Assembly (NCBI GenBank): GCA_963969365.1
Contig: OZ017747.1
Coordinates: 1,736,001-1,800,000, forward strand
Direction of reading: 5' to 3'
Source: Asterochloris sp. CNOR1
Taxonomy: Eukaryota; Chlorophyta; Trebouxiophyceae; Trebouxiales; Trebouxiaceae
Length of the DNA stretch: 64,000 nt
Shown: in pieces, positions 45,401 to 56,823 of the stretch
How positions within the stretch are numbered: the first letter of the stretch is position 1
Layout of the letters: the number at the start of each line of letters is the position of its first letter
Made by a program: the position numbers and the translations under genes
Notes under the pieces: model-generated
The model's database searches: none
Seen by the model: the letters and a program-made list of their open reading frames with translations, nothing else
Told to the model about the DNA's origin: nothing

Positions 45401-48400
45401 GGTGCATTCTTGAATGCAGTGAAATTGAAGGCAAGCTGGCAGGCGATACTGCCCGCACCAGGTATGGTCCCAGGTGATTGATGCTCGGCACTTGACAAGA
45501 CAAGATCATGTGTCACTTTGATGCAGCTTGACAAGGAATGACAGCAGCCTTCCCCACAGTGTGCAGAGGACTATTAGCAGGTGGGCATGAGAAGTGGACG
45601 CTGCTGTTGTACCCTCCCCCATCACAAGCTGCTGTGGCCTGAGGCAAAACGTTTCCAAAGCACCAGGACAGTCACAGGTTCCGGTAATCTGCAGGCTGAA
45701 TAAGACCAAGAGCTCTGCAGCAAGCCTGCTTGAAGTGCTGGATGACATAGAAGCAGAGGCATCTGCTCAGCCCAGGTGAAAACTTGGGGCTGTTGTGGGC
45801 ATCATCTGCTGTATCTTTACCAGGCAGACAGCTGCTTTTGCAATGCCTGACTGTAGACAATTGCACTGATATGCAGCCATGACCACCATAAGAGCACCAG
45901 AATAAGTTTTGAGCCTGACAGGTCAGCAAACTGTCTGGGCTGACCACTGCTGGCATCTACCCTTACATTGCTGAGCGCGATGTTGTTATGTCAGGTGCCC
46001 CTGCTTGCAGGCAGGATAGTTCAGCTGGCGAGCCTTCTCACCCTGGACCCCTCCCAGAAGTCCTCACGCAACCAACGCGCAGGTCAGCCCCAGCATTAGC
46101 CTGCAGCAATGATCAGACGTTGCAGCTGCCTCAGGGTCGTTGGTCGCTCCTGCAGTCTGTTGCTGCGCCAGCAGAACTCCACGCGCGAGCTGCTCGCTGG
46201 TGCCAGGGCAGCTGTCTCTGGAGGTGATGTACCGCCAGGGACTGCTCACAGGTGGGGCCCTCTGTCATTTTGTCCTAGCGACCTCCGTCACCTCTGTGGG
46301 AGGCTGCTCTACATCCTTGCACCTTCATGTCCACCTTGCCTGCCCTCTGGATCTGATGCCATGTGCTAAGCAGTACAGGTGCTGCAGTGCCGGACCACAT
46401 GAATGGCTGACTTCTGGCCAGCCTGAAGTCCTGCCCAGAAGCCAGCCAGAACCGCAGGCCGTGCTGCAAAGCGCGGCTGCAAAGCTGCAGCAGCAGCTGG
46501 CAGAGGGGCAGCTTGACAGGCTCAGCCCTGCAAAACGCAGGGCTGGGCCCGGAGGGGCGGCAGACCGGGCTGCTGCCGCAGTGCACTTTAGCTCAGAAGG
46601 AGAGGCCGGCATGCCAGCAAAGCGCACTGCAGGGCCTCGCAGGCAGCTGCGTGGCCTCGCCTCCCTCACCTCTATCGCCAAGCGCGGGCCCCGTGCTGGC
46701 AGCGCAAACCCCAGCCACGTGGGCAACCCTAAGCCTGGCCAGCTGCAGACGGATGGCGGTCACGTCCGCCTTGCCGCTGGTCTGGAGGCTGGCATCTCTG
46801 CAGACCAAAGTGGGAGCATTGGGAAGGAGCCTGTGCAGCCGGCAGCAAGCCCTGCAGCTGCAGCTGCCTTAACAGCCTTTTCAGGCCCACGCGCGGAGGC
46901 CTGGACGACGGGGCGCATGACGGCGCCCAGGCGGCTCCCGCCACTGAACCACTCCACGCAGGGCACAGCCGGCCCCAACACCCAGCTGAGCGGCGACTGG
47001 GTGAGCTGCCTCTGCGCAGCATGCACTGGCTCATGACCACTCACAGCCAAGCTTGGCAGGTGGTTCGGCCTTGTGTGCAGGTGCCTTTCTCAGCAGCATA
47101 GTTGCAGGTCGCTTTGAGGAGCAGCCTGCCCATGTTTGTGGGCCCAGATGAGTCCTGTGCCGCATGACACATTTGCGTGGGAGGGCTGCTCTTCCTTGCC
47201 TTTTCACCATCACATCTGCAGCCCTGCCTGATGTCCCACAACCGCTGCCTTGCAGACAGCAGAGCAGCTGCAACATGAGCTGGACGACCCAACACACCAG
47301 CACAGGCAGCCCTCTGCTGCAGCACTGCCAGGGCTGGACATGAGCCTGGATCACCTGCAGGTGCAATGCAGATGCTGTGACTATGTCGCCGTCCCCTGGC
47401 GCTGTCATGCAGTCCGACACCAACTGTGTAGCATGGAGTCCTGCTGCTGCAGGCAGAGGTGGATAGCTGGCCCTCCAGCCATGCTGCCACCCCTGGGGCA
47501 GTGCTGCTGGCAGTGTCCAGCCCTGGGCTGCCGGGGGCATCTTCCAGGCAGGGGTCCGGCGTGGCTGAAGAGCTTGACCGCAGCTGGAGCGATGTGGTCC
47601 GGGAGGTGGAGGGTACTACTCAGCGGGTGAGCTGGCAAACAAGCTGAGGCACGGGTCCAATCCTGTCTGCAAAACACCTCACAGATAAAGGGCGCCCATC
47701 TGGCTCAGGCAACCTTCCACTTGCTGCATGTGCAGACCCACTGCAGGCCATTCTGCACTGCCGATGCTTGCCTTGCTGTCAGGCATGTATATACAGGTAG
47801 TCTGTTGTATCAGGCATGTTGTTCCTCTTGAAGAGGGGCTCCAGGTGGCTACGGATGTCTGCATGCCTCTGCCCTGCTGTGCAGGAAGCTGCGCAGGACC
47901 CTGCTGATGGACCAGAGCGCCTCATCAGCAGCTGGAGTGACTTCATGGCCGCCATGGTAAAGGGTGAACCTGCCCAGCCTCAAGCAGCAGCACCTGCTGC
48001 TGCCTCAGGCAGGGGCCTAAGCAGGACAGCCAGTCTGACGAGCCTGAGCTCGGCAGCAGGCGGCTCTGCTGGGCGTCAGCAGCCAGCACCCCAGATGCTC
48101 AGTGCCCCTGCCACGCCGCGGGGGCAGGCTCGCTCTCCCTGGTCACACAGGACCTCCCGCTATGGGCCCTCTCAGGTGGTACCTGCCCCCTTGGAAGACG
48201 GGCAGCACCCAGACGGCAGCAAACCTCTGCTGGCAGCACAGCAGGGGCAGCACTCTCCTCAGCAGACCCCCAGCCTGGCAAAGTCAATTTTTTCTCGGGT
48301 AGCTGTCATAGGGAACAGGCGCCTCCTGGCTGAGCAGCAGCAACGGAGGGCTGCCGTCTCTGCAGCTGGTCAGGAGGAGCCGAAGGCAGCCCCAGTGTGG

Positions 48401-49752
48401 GCAACCACGCGGGTAGTGCCTTTCCAGCCGCAATCGGGGGGTCCAGAGCGCCCAGGAAGCCCAACAGAAGCACCCAGCAGAGGCATGGCCGCAGCAACAG
48501 GCAGTGAGGGTGGTCATGGGCTGGGCAGCGCCACCCTCACACACAGAGGCAGCACGTGAGGCGGCCTGCTGTGCACTGCACTGCTGCGGGGCTCCTGCCG
48601 AAGTCCTGCGTGCTGCAAGCTGCTTGGGTAGCACCTGTCGCTCCCTAAATCAGACTGCAGCTGCCTCGGAGGTGAACTGGCTAATGCAGAGGCATTCTTG
48701 GCTTACATGATGCAACCCTCAGCATGACTGATGCTTGCGGTCATGCCCCGCGCAGGCCACTCAAGTCAGCGCTCCATCGCGGTGGGAGCAGCATTGGGGG
48801 CCTGGAGGCACTGCTTTCACAGTCCACCCGCCAGAGCTTCAGCCTCCAGTGGGAAGACAGTGACCCCAGCCCTGCAGACGGGGACCATCTGCCTCGCAGC
48901 ACCCTGGGCAGACAGTCCAGCTCTGCCCTGGCCAGCAGCCTGCGCAGCAACAGCTCCGGCAGTGGGACTCTACGTCCCCTGCGCTCGCCTAGAGGCAGGC
49001 GTGCCTCAGTGCTGCACTTTGCAGATGACACTACCGAGCCAGCAGCTGCCAGGTTAGCTGCGAGTTGTTGAGCCAGCAGGCTGTGCCCAGCATCTCACAG
49101 CCAGCTGCACCTGTCATGCAATGGTGCCCCTGGATGGGCTCGGGGCGTGGACACAAGCTTGCACTCCTTCAATGCACAGAGGCTGGCGGCCATGGGTCCA
49201 GGCGCTGGCAGCCACTGAATCGCGCAGCAGACTGCTGCCAGTCCACAGGCCATGCTTTGCACATGCCAAACTTGAGTGTCACGGCTTGGTGCAGGAATGA
49301 GCGGCCCTCACAGACATGATGGGGGGTTTGCTGCCTGCAGGCACAGCTTTGATGCTGCACGGGAGCCAGCTGGCGATGAGGCAGCCATGCCAGAGCCAGT
49401 GATGACTGGCCCGAGCACCCTTCTCATTGGCGCCGACGGCACGATGGTCACCACGGAGGGGGCTGCCCTCACAGACATTGGCCCTCAGTCTGAGGTGCAG
49501 TCCTTTGAGGAGCGTGACAGGTTCCTGGCCCGCTTCCTGAAGAAGAGCCTGACGCGGTTGGCGACCCTTGGTTCCAGCAAGGAACCCATCAGGCAGAAGA
49601 CCTACACTCAGTTCATTCAGCAGGCCACCACCCTGGTGGCTGCCTTCACCCAGCAGCTGGCCCACTTTGAGGCCGTGCAACGTGACTTCGAAGACGCTCT
49701 GGCTGATATGTTGCTAGAGTCACAGGCAATCCTGGATGACCTGGATGCTTAG
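27476..49752 (+). CDS. LRR / extensin / mucin ectodomain fused to a polycystin channel with repeated phospho-motif tail
   Basis: One gene of about 22 kb, supported by continuous exon phases from 27476 to at least 41500 and by phase-2 exons through the tail. Exons in order: signal peptide 27476-27560 (WAATLAVLYLMPAQA); LRR N-cap 27698-27875 (LTGWKPPSNP, GVTCSSSGLV); 24-residue LRR exons 28383-28454 and 28625-28696; LRR end 28780-28932 (NSAMCGANPF); proline-rich array 29127-33700; mucin 33888-34603; Ig-like/Cys-rich modules 34713-36229; large Asn/Ser-rich exon 36331-37525; polycystin extracellular domain 37846-38959 (LTNGVQEVQLKMVAFNGDAR); transmembrane exons 39111-40735 (DNLYRLHNWFIFF, FQPRLGVVARTLARALPDL, FSLLIIGDFMG, FFIKACFLGIIIGIIIDTFH); cytosolic tail 40800-49752. 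A PKD1-like layout suggests a wall-coupled mechanosensitive cation channel (inference). One LRR exon near 28047-28110 and several tail boundaries are unsettled. Confidence 0.8.
31362..32189 (+). repeat. 414-bp tandem duplication of one intron-exon cassette
   Basis: 31362-31775 and 31776-32189 are nearly identical (one difference noticed: ctagcc versus ctaccc). Each unit contains a whole intron and the following 90-bp proline-rich exon. A third, more diverged intron copy begins at 32190. Confidence 0.95.
32433..32462 (+). pseudogene. Inactivated proline-rich micro-exon
   Basis: The block ccgccacccagtccaccgcc resembles the live exons, but the acceptor reads tgcaat instead of tgcagt and the donor region reads CCATAG instead of CCAAGG. 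It looks like a cassette lost by splice-site mutation. Confidence 0.7.
33888..34603 (+). repeat. Thr/Ser/Pro-rich mucin-like exon
   Basis: A single 716-bp exon of the LRR-polycystin gene encodes about 238 residues with imperfect repeats of the type P-S-[ST]-T-x-E-P (for example TAPPSTTTAEPKSAPPSTTT). The composition predicts dense O-glycosylation and an extended stalk between the proline-rich part and the Ig-like modules. The antisense reading frame (Val/Gly repeats) is a mirror of this composition. Confidence 0.9.
42708..46250 (+). repeat. Cassette-exon array encoding R-R-K-S-N-L-A-D repeats
   Basis: Clear copies: 42708-42803 (RRKSNLADLLES), 42921-43004 (RRKSNLADLIDA), 43121-43213 (RRNSNIADLLQN), 43337-43417 (RCRSSLGDALGV), 43548-43625 (RRKSNLADVLES), 43722-43793 (HSSNVIDRMEE), 43924-44004 (RRKSNLADMFET), 44087-44167 (RHKSNLADMMEA), 44250-44324 (RRKSNLADMMEA), 44456-44578 (RGRGSLEDAAAL), 44694-44777 (RRKSNLVDVLAA). 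Weaker members follow at about 44867, 45527, 45694 (KTKSSAASLLEVLDD), 46011 and 46155 (RQQNSTRELLAG). Each exon is 24-43 codons, phase 2 at both ends, and most begin Ser/Arg and end Arg. R-R-x-S is the consensus for PKA/PKG/CaMK-like basophilic kinases. The array lies in the predicted cytosolic tail of the channel. Confidence 0.88.
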
Positions 49753-50012
49753 AAATAGATCCTCCAGCTGGCTTCCAGGCCACCAGCCAACTCAGTGATA
49801 GCCGTGGCCTGAACAATTTGTTGTCACCCTTCCTCAGCTGCTTGTTTTCGTTCTGAACTGTCTGAACTGGCTGCATCACTTTTAGCATCCACCTTTTTGC
49901 AGCACCCACCCCTTCTATTGCTGAATTGCGACTTGCCACATCCCATGCCCAGTCAAAATTTTGTGTTCACCAAAAGGCTCTGCCAGGCCGTGGAAGCTCC
50001 CGATTGGCGAAT

Positions 50013-51342
50013 ATGCAAACCCAACAGGAGGGAGAAGCATGTCACAGAGAAGACTTCGACACTGTCAGGCTGCAACTTCCCACCGTGAAAGCAAACATCT
50101 GTGGCCAGGTGCTGCTCTGCAATTGGGCAGATGAAGGGCAGCGCCAGCAGGCAGTCCTGGAGTTGCAAAAATTTGCTGCCTGCCTCAAAACAGACCGGCC
50201 CATCCATGGCTTGTTCCAGCCCCTCCATCTATGTGGGGCGCTGGCACAGTGGCCTGCAGTCCAGCGCTGGAGTCTCAGCTACCTGGCGGAGCACTATCCT
50301 GACCACAAGTGAGTAGCTCCCAGCCCACAACGAGGCTCTGTGTGGCCCACAACTACCTCTTGCCGGCTGAGCTGCAGCACTGCCATGCAGGTGCTTTGTG
50401 AGGGTGGCCCCAAATCAAAACTTCAAGTATGTGGATCCCAAGCTGCTCAAGCTCTACCTCAAACTGAGGTCGCCCCGCAGCCTGCCCAGCATGCTGCTGC
50501 CAATGGCCTGCCAGGAGTTTGCTCAGCGCATGCAAAAGGACTGCAATCTCCCGAATCTCGTCTACAAGCAGGCAGAATTTTACTACATGCAGGTGAGCTT
50601 CCGCAAGGCAAGCTTGCTGCCTCAGCCTGCTGCATTCATGCTTGGCTGGGCAGACCTGTCCAGCTGTCTGAGAGCTTGGGCTGCTTGCTGCAGGGTCCCA
50701 CACGTCTATCCACTGCCATGAAGGCAGACATGAGGCTCACTGAGGCCCCCTTCTCCACTGTTCTTGACCCTAGTGAGTAGCTCTTGCATATGAACATGCC
50801 CGGCGGGCATCATCAACCTCTCAGTGGGCAGCCCCCTGCTAATATGGTAGGCTTGGGACATGCATGGCTGCATGCTCAGCCACTCCAACCATCCCCTGCT
50901 TGCTGCAGGTCTGCCAGGCCAGCCGCTGAGCCCCACGGTGGCCCCCCACCTCTGGGTCAGCCCTGAGGGCGCCGTGTCGCCTCTGCACTACGACTGCAGC
51001 CCCAGCTTCCTTGTGCAGCTCCATGGCTCCAAGAGAATGCTGCTGTGGCCACCGCAGCAGCTGTCTGCTCTGTCGCCATACCCAAACTTCCACATTCTGC
51101 GCCGGCGGGCCCGTGTGGACCCCTGCCAGCCAGACTACAAGAAGTTTCCGGCCTTTCAGCACACTGCAGCAATAGAGGTCACTCTCCATGCAGGGGATGT
51201 CCTGTTCTTCCCTGCCTACTGGGCGCACTACACTGAATCGTTGACGCTGAGCATCAGCCTGACCTGTAGGTTTGACACAAAACGGCGTAAACAACAGTGG
51301 TCCAGGAACTACTTCATGACCGGCAGCATCAAGAAGACTTGA
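50013..51342 (+). CDS. JmjC / cupin_8 domain Fe(II)/2-oxoglutarate oxygenase
   Basis: Four phase-consistent exons: 50013-50308, 50391-50592, 50694-50772, 50909-51342; 336 residues, which is typical for stand-alone cupin_8 proteins. The C-terminal half holds the family signature: LWVSPEGAVSPLHYDCS supplies the metal ligands His and Asp (H-x-D), the substrate pocket region follows with FLVQLHGSKRMLLWPP, and the distal His is in FFPAYWAHYTESL. Relatives include HIF-asparaginyl hydroxylase-like proteins, TYW5 and JMJD5/7-type enzymes that hydroxylate proteins or tRNA; the substrate here cannot be assigned. ATG 50013 is the first in-frame ATG after the upstream frame opens. The gene ends only 46 bp before the stop of the convergent LRR gene. 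Confidence 0.88.
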
Positions 51343-51388
51343 TTGTTTTGAATTATTTCACATCCCATGAATTCATTGGATATTCCTG

Positions 51389-54300
51389 TCACTGCTGAGG
51401 TGGTCTTGTGCGGGATGTGGCGGCTGCATCATTGGCATCTGCAGGGTTTGCCTGCTCATGCTGCCCCACCTTCTCTGAGCGAACCTGCTGCTCTGCACTG
51501 CGCTGCAGCTGCACTGCCAGGGTGTGCTCTGTGTTCTTGAGCCGTTCCTTCATGCTGCTCAGCATTCCCTCTATCGTCTGCACCTGCAGCCAGAGGGCAG
51601 CAACAGGTTTGACATTGTGCTGCAGCACACCACAGCTTGCTTTGAGGTGCAGATGCAGTCACACCAGCTGCGGCAGGTGCTGCCATCTCAGAACCAGAAT
51701 TTCAACGCTTTATAGACAGGTGAACAGACATCTGCGGGCTGAGACAGGTGAGCTTTGTGACTCACATCCAGACACCAGCAGGGCATGCTGACATGCACCA
51801 CAATGATCTGAAATTGCCACCCCAAGAGAGCCAGTTCAGCAGACGAGACACAATGAAAGATGCTGCCCCACCTGCTTCATACGGAAGTCGGGCGGTGTGG
51901 CCACCCGGATGAGGGGTCCTCGCTGGAACTTCTGCTGCCGCTTGGCTGCCACCGAGCGTGTAGTCTGGGTGTGGTGCGGCAGCTGTCCCGCGGCTGCCTG
52001 CAGGTCTGACAGGGGGTGCTGCAGCGCAAAGCGCAGCGCGGCCACGGCCGAGCAGGTGTCGCCGCCCTGGCGCCCATTGTAGACGGCCAGGCGACGCGGG
52101 TTCATGCCCAGAGCCATTGCCACACGCACTGTGGGGTCGCCCACATCCTGGAAGGGGTCTGCAGCCACAGAGAGGCAGGTGAGAACAGCAGTGTCATCAA
52201 TTGTGTAGGCACAATCATCTAGGCCCAGGCTGAGCCAAAATTTGCCTGCTATGTATGTGTTGCCCGTGCCCTCACAGAGCTTTGCAAGCAGAGGGAAGGC
52301 TGTCTCTGATTAATCAGTCCTGGCTGAGATAACCATCCAAAGCAGAACATAAAGTACAATGACTTGTGGGGTGGTATGCCACTCTGACACAGCACGGCCC
52401 TGCTCAGCTGATCCATGTGGTTCATATGAGAAGCTGCAAAAGGCTCGCACCTCTGGGCTCATCCTCACTGCTGCTGCTGGCCTCGGCAGCCACTGTTGTG
52501 GCAGCAACATCAGGCCCATGTGAGCTGCCTTCACTAAGCCGCTCTGGCAACTCTGCCTCATGCTGCTCCTCCTCTGCAGCAGGCAAGGCACATCTCATCT
52601 GCAGCAGGAACTTGCTCGCCAGAGTCAGGGCTTGCCGCTGAGCTGACTGAAGTGCCCTTGAGCCAGCAGTGACGCAACATGTCAGCCCAATGGTGTAACT
52701 TCAGAGCATGCAGTGCTGAGGGCACAGGCAGCACCTCCCTGACTGTTGACAACCGACCAGCCATGCAGCAATGCTGCCAGGCTGCCATTCCTGCACCCAT
52801 ACGCTTCACCCTCAGGCTGAAGCTCCTGCAGGCTGCTGGACTGCACCGTGTCCCCGCTGGGGGGCCGCTCCTCGCAGATTGTCTCTAGCGACCCCGCTCC
52901 CCGCAATGCTCCTGTGCACAGCAGCTCAGCCTCTGCCTGCTCAGTTGCCTCCTGGCTCCTGTAGGGTGAGGCACAGGCGCTCAGTCTGGGTGTGGGGCTG
53001 TCAGCGCACAATGACAGCCCAATCTGGCGCCGCTGATTGGCCGGTGTGCAACAGTGCAGCAACACACCTGCCGGGTGCAGAAGACAGCACTCCTGCCCTT
53101 TCCTGCTTCACCATCACAGTAACACAGGTGGAGCACCTCAAGGTTGGGCCGAACGTCTGAATCCGCATGCTGCGCCAGGCCTGATGTCTACGTGCAGCAG
53201 CTCGAAGCTCTTCAGGAAGTAGAAGCTTTGCTGTGAATGAAAAGCCCAGGAGCAGACAGCCTAGAGAGCATTCAAGTGGCATCCTCACCAGGCCCTGATG
53301 TCTGCGTGCAGCTGCTCGAAGGCCTCCAAGATGCGCTCATGGGGGCCATGGTCAAAGGTCAGTGCTGCTGCAGCCAGGTCCCCATCAGGGCACAGCTGCA
53401 GGTGCTCCACTTGGGGCAGTTCTGGCGGAAAGAACCATCCCAGGTGTGGCCGCAACTGCGGCGCCGCTTCCAGCTGCAGAGCGATGGGCTGCAGGGCTGC
53501 CTGGGAGGCAGTGGCCGCCCTGCCGGCTCCCCATGCGGTGGAGGTGGCTGCATGGCTGGCCCGGCGCTCTTGCAGGGCTGCCTCATCCTGCAGCTGGGCA
53601 GCCTGCAGGGGACATTATGGCATCCATGTGGTGGTTCTGCTGCCTGATGCTGCACTGGCTTGCATCAGGGACTGGCGCCAGCCTGTCAGCCTATGACACT
53701 CCCTGTGACACTCACACTGCATCATTGCATTCCTGGACAGCTTGCAGCAGGCTGCTGCAGGGAAGATGCCACCTCTCAACCTCAGGATGCTTAGATGCCT
53801 TGTTGTGCACCTGGGCAGCCTAAAGCAGCACAGCTTGAACTGCCAATGTCTAGCCCGCACACTTTTTTGGTCTGCAGTGCAACGACCTGCAGCAGCAAAT
53901 GCTCTGCTGCATGCACCTCCTGCTCTGCCTTGTAAGACTTGTGCTGCGCCATGCAGCTGCTGCGACGCAGTGCAGGGGAATGCATCCACCCTGCAGCCTT
54001 GCGGGGTGTGCTGCACTCCACTGCACTAGTCAAGCTGTGCTGCCGGGGTGCTGTAGCTGCGACTGAGGTCGTGATGAGAAGACCAGCAGTTCATGCGCTG
54101 CGGGCACCCGTGGCGCTCGTGAAGCCCACCTGCGCTTTAGTCAGCGCCGCCTGCTTGTGCCTGACTGTCTTGGCCAGGGGGTTGCCAATCAGCACAACCT
54201 GTTGCAGCTGGGACAGCTGCGACAGCGCCGCGAGGTCTTCCTGATGGCGCACATCGTTGTGACTCAGGTCCAGCACCTGCAGGGCGCCAGGCAGTGTTCT

Positions 54301-56672
54301 GTGAGAGGGAATCTGCAGATGAAGCAGGCACCAGGCAGGGCAGACTTGCACAAGCTCTGAGCTAACACACTCTGCCCAGCATGGCAGGCATTGGCCAGCA
54401 GAGGCTCCTAAGGATGGGGCAGGCCTGCCAGTCGTCAGGACAAGCAAGCAGGGCGGCCTGTCTTTGTGTCAAAATGGTGCGGACTCTGACAAGCGCATTG
54501 TCAAGACAGATGAGCTGGGCACAATGCCATGCTGCGCCTGCCCATAGCAAACAGACTGGCTGCACAGGCAGCAGGAGTGCCTGCCTAATGCCCCGACGAC
54601 TGCATGCCTGCCCACAAAAGTGACGTGTGCCACCTCCTCAGACAGATGCCAGCAAACGTGTGCAGGCATTGTGCCAGCAGAGCCATGCAGCAGGTGCACC
54701 CACTCTCAGGCTCCTGAAGTGCCCCTCCTGCAGCGGCCGCGGGAAGGCCTTGAGCTGGTTGCGTGGCAGCAGGAGCTCCTGCAGGGCTGGCACGCTGCCC
54801 AGCAGGGGCAGGCAGGCCTCTTCCAGCCCGTTCTGGGCAGCTGTCAGCACCTCCAGCTGCTGGAATCCGTCAAAAGGCCAGACCTGCAGCTGCTTGAGGT
54901 CGTTGCCTGCACCACAGCAGGACCACATGTTGATGAGGTGTCTGTTGCCTGCCAACACCTGCTGCCGTGGCGCCAGACCTGGTCACTGCCTGCAACAGCA
55001 ACAGCAGCAGGAGTTGTTGAGCCAGTGAGGTATGCACTGGGTAATGGTGCAGGGCTGCAGTCATGCAGCAGCATGCTGTGGCCAGCCAGTGCTGCCGCAG
55101 CGTCCATCCCAGTGGTGTGAGATCACATGCTGAATGTAGTGCACGAGTGGGGTCCCGCATGGCCGCAGCTGGCCTGCGGCCTGCAACTCCTCCTGGTGGA
55201 ACCTGGCTGCTCACCAGACACATCCAGCTCCTTCAGGTTTGGCAGGGCGCTCAGCTGCACCAGGCACTCGGCGCCCAGCCGGTTGAAGCTGACATCCAGC
55301 ACCTCCAGGGGGGCAAAGGCGCCCTGAGGCCACACGCCCACCCCGCGCATCTCATTGCCCGACAAATTGAGGGTGTGCAGGCAGGGCAGCGCGGCCAGGG
55401 GCGCCATGCTGGGCAGCCGATTCCCGCTCAAGTCCAGCTCCCTGCGGCAAGCAGCAATAGTCGGTGGGATCCTGCGCTTCAGCATCAGCCCCTTTCATAT
55501 GGGGGGCTACTTGCTGTTCACATCAAGCCCCATGCATCAGCCACTCTGCAGCTCATCATATCTGATTTGCAGCGCCAGCAGCTGAAGACCATTAGAGAAG
55601 TCGGCAATTGCCTCCCAGCCTGGCAGGCATATTCTAGCCTCATGCCCTGGGATTTTGCAGCAACACACACAAGCATGCCGCACTTGAGCTGGGCAGCATA
55701 GTTTATGGCAAAGATCCTCAAGAAAAACACCTGAGCTGGTCAAAAAACTGGAGGTCCCCACTCTCAAGGGCAGTGATGCCCCGCCCATGCAGGGCCAACA
55801 CCAGCACTTCCTCTGGCATGTCCTCTCCAGCGGCCTCCAGCATTACAAACCCTGCAGGGGCAGAGATGCGTACAGTGAGCCAGCTCACACTTGCTCAGCC
55901 TCGTGCTGGCAGGGCTGCTGCTCAGGTCGTAGAGGCCAGTGCTTCAGAGGAGAAGCCGGTGGAGCTCGGCAGCTCAGGTGTTGGAACAGGTGCCTAAGCA
56001 CCACCGCCCAGCTGGGAGGGGCCAGTGCAGGTCTGGCAGTCCAGGCAGCAGGGCCAGTGAGGCTCGCAGCAGTGCTGCGCACCGTTCATCTGTGTGGGGG
56101 CTGGCTCTGCCACCTGGCGCTGCCACTTGCGCGGCTGCATGGGCAGCGGACCATGGCTGCGCGTCCGTGCTGCCCTCTGCAGCGCCCCAAGGCGCCGCAG
56201 CTTGCCGACTCGCACCTCCCCAGGTGCAGGCAGGGGTGGCTGCAGGGTCTGCACAGCCAGCCCATCCAGCGTCCTACAGGGAGCTGCAGTGCTGGCAAAT
56301 GTGCTGGCTGCTGCCTGGATGAGATCCTCAGGTGCAGCAGAGCTGGCCTGCACCATCTCCTGTGGAGACAGCATGTGCTGGTTGGGCCTGATTGCAGGCA
56401 GGATGCTATAAGGGTACCACAGCAGATCTGGTGGCTTTATTGCAGGGCTGGTCAAGGCATGTTGCCAAACATGCCATGGTAATTTACGTGGCAGGGTCAA
56501 GCCACAGGAGCACCTGATGTCTGCTTAGCTTTTGTCCATAGCCCTTTGTCAATCGATTGGGTGTTATAGACTGAGAGGCGATGCTGAAATCAGGACTTTT
56601 AGCTGGTGTAAAACCTGAGCTGGGGGTGGAAGACCGGCCTAGGCCGTTCTTGGAGCCAGGCTTGGAGGACAT
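51389..56672 (-). CDS. Leucine-rich repeat protein, XRRA1-like, with C-terminal coiled coil
   Basis: Minus strand. Exon 1 is about 56672-56514 (N-terminus MSSKPGSKNGLGRSS, ending LSRHQ), exon 2 starts at about 56359, and an exon at 55853-55733 encodes VLALHGRGITALESGDLQFF. LRR exons follow at about 55441-55215 (ELDLSGNRLPSMAPLAALP), 54906-54709 (PALQELLLPRNQLKAFP) and about 54280-54100 (VLDLSHNDVRHQEDLAALS, GNPLAKTVRHKQ). Later exons lie near 53610-53290 (LPQVEHLQLCPDGDL), 52980-52810, 52650-52450, 52160-51875 and the last near 51585-51389, predicted coiled coil (MKERLKNTEHTLAVQLQ). The LRR spacing and the GAECLVQLSALPNLKELDVSG-type repeat resemble X-ray radiation resistance-associated protein 1, a poorly characterised family. 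The XRRA1 link is moderate; a generic LRR protein is the alternative. Several boundaries are approximate. Confidence 0.72.
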
Positions 56673-56823
56673 GACGGGTGAACGCTAGGTAATTTGGGCA
56701 GATAGGCATGCTAGCACTGCTAGCAGTGGTCAACATTTCGAACTATTTTGACAACATAGCAGGCTACAAAAAAACCAGCCAGCAGCCGTCATCTGCTGCC
56801 CTGGTGGTCAGCAACCACCAGCC
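56673..56823. promoter_or_regulatory. Compact bidirectional promoter between the LRR gene and BRF1
   Basis: Only 151 bp separate the two divergent start codons, so both 5' UTRs and promoters must fit here or overlap. It contains the short palindromic stretch gctagcactgctagc and an A-run (caaaaaaacc). No defined factor site can be named. Confidence 0.55.

Noticed and set aside
27476-49752. Splitting the region into three genes (LRR-extensin, polycystin, Ser-rich protein)
   Set aside because: No stop codon, new start or signal peptide is seen between blocks and intron phases continue across every block up to about 41.5 kb; tail exons remain phase 2. The split is kept as the main alternative until cDNA is available.
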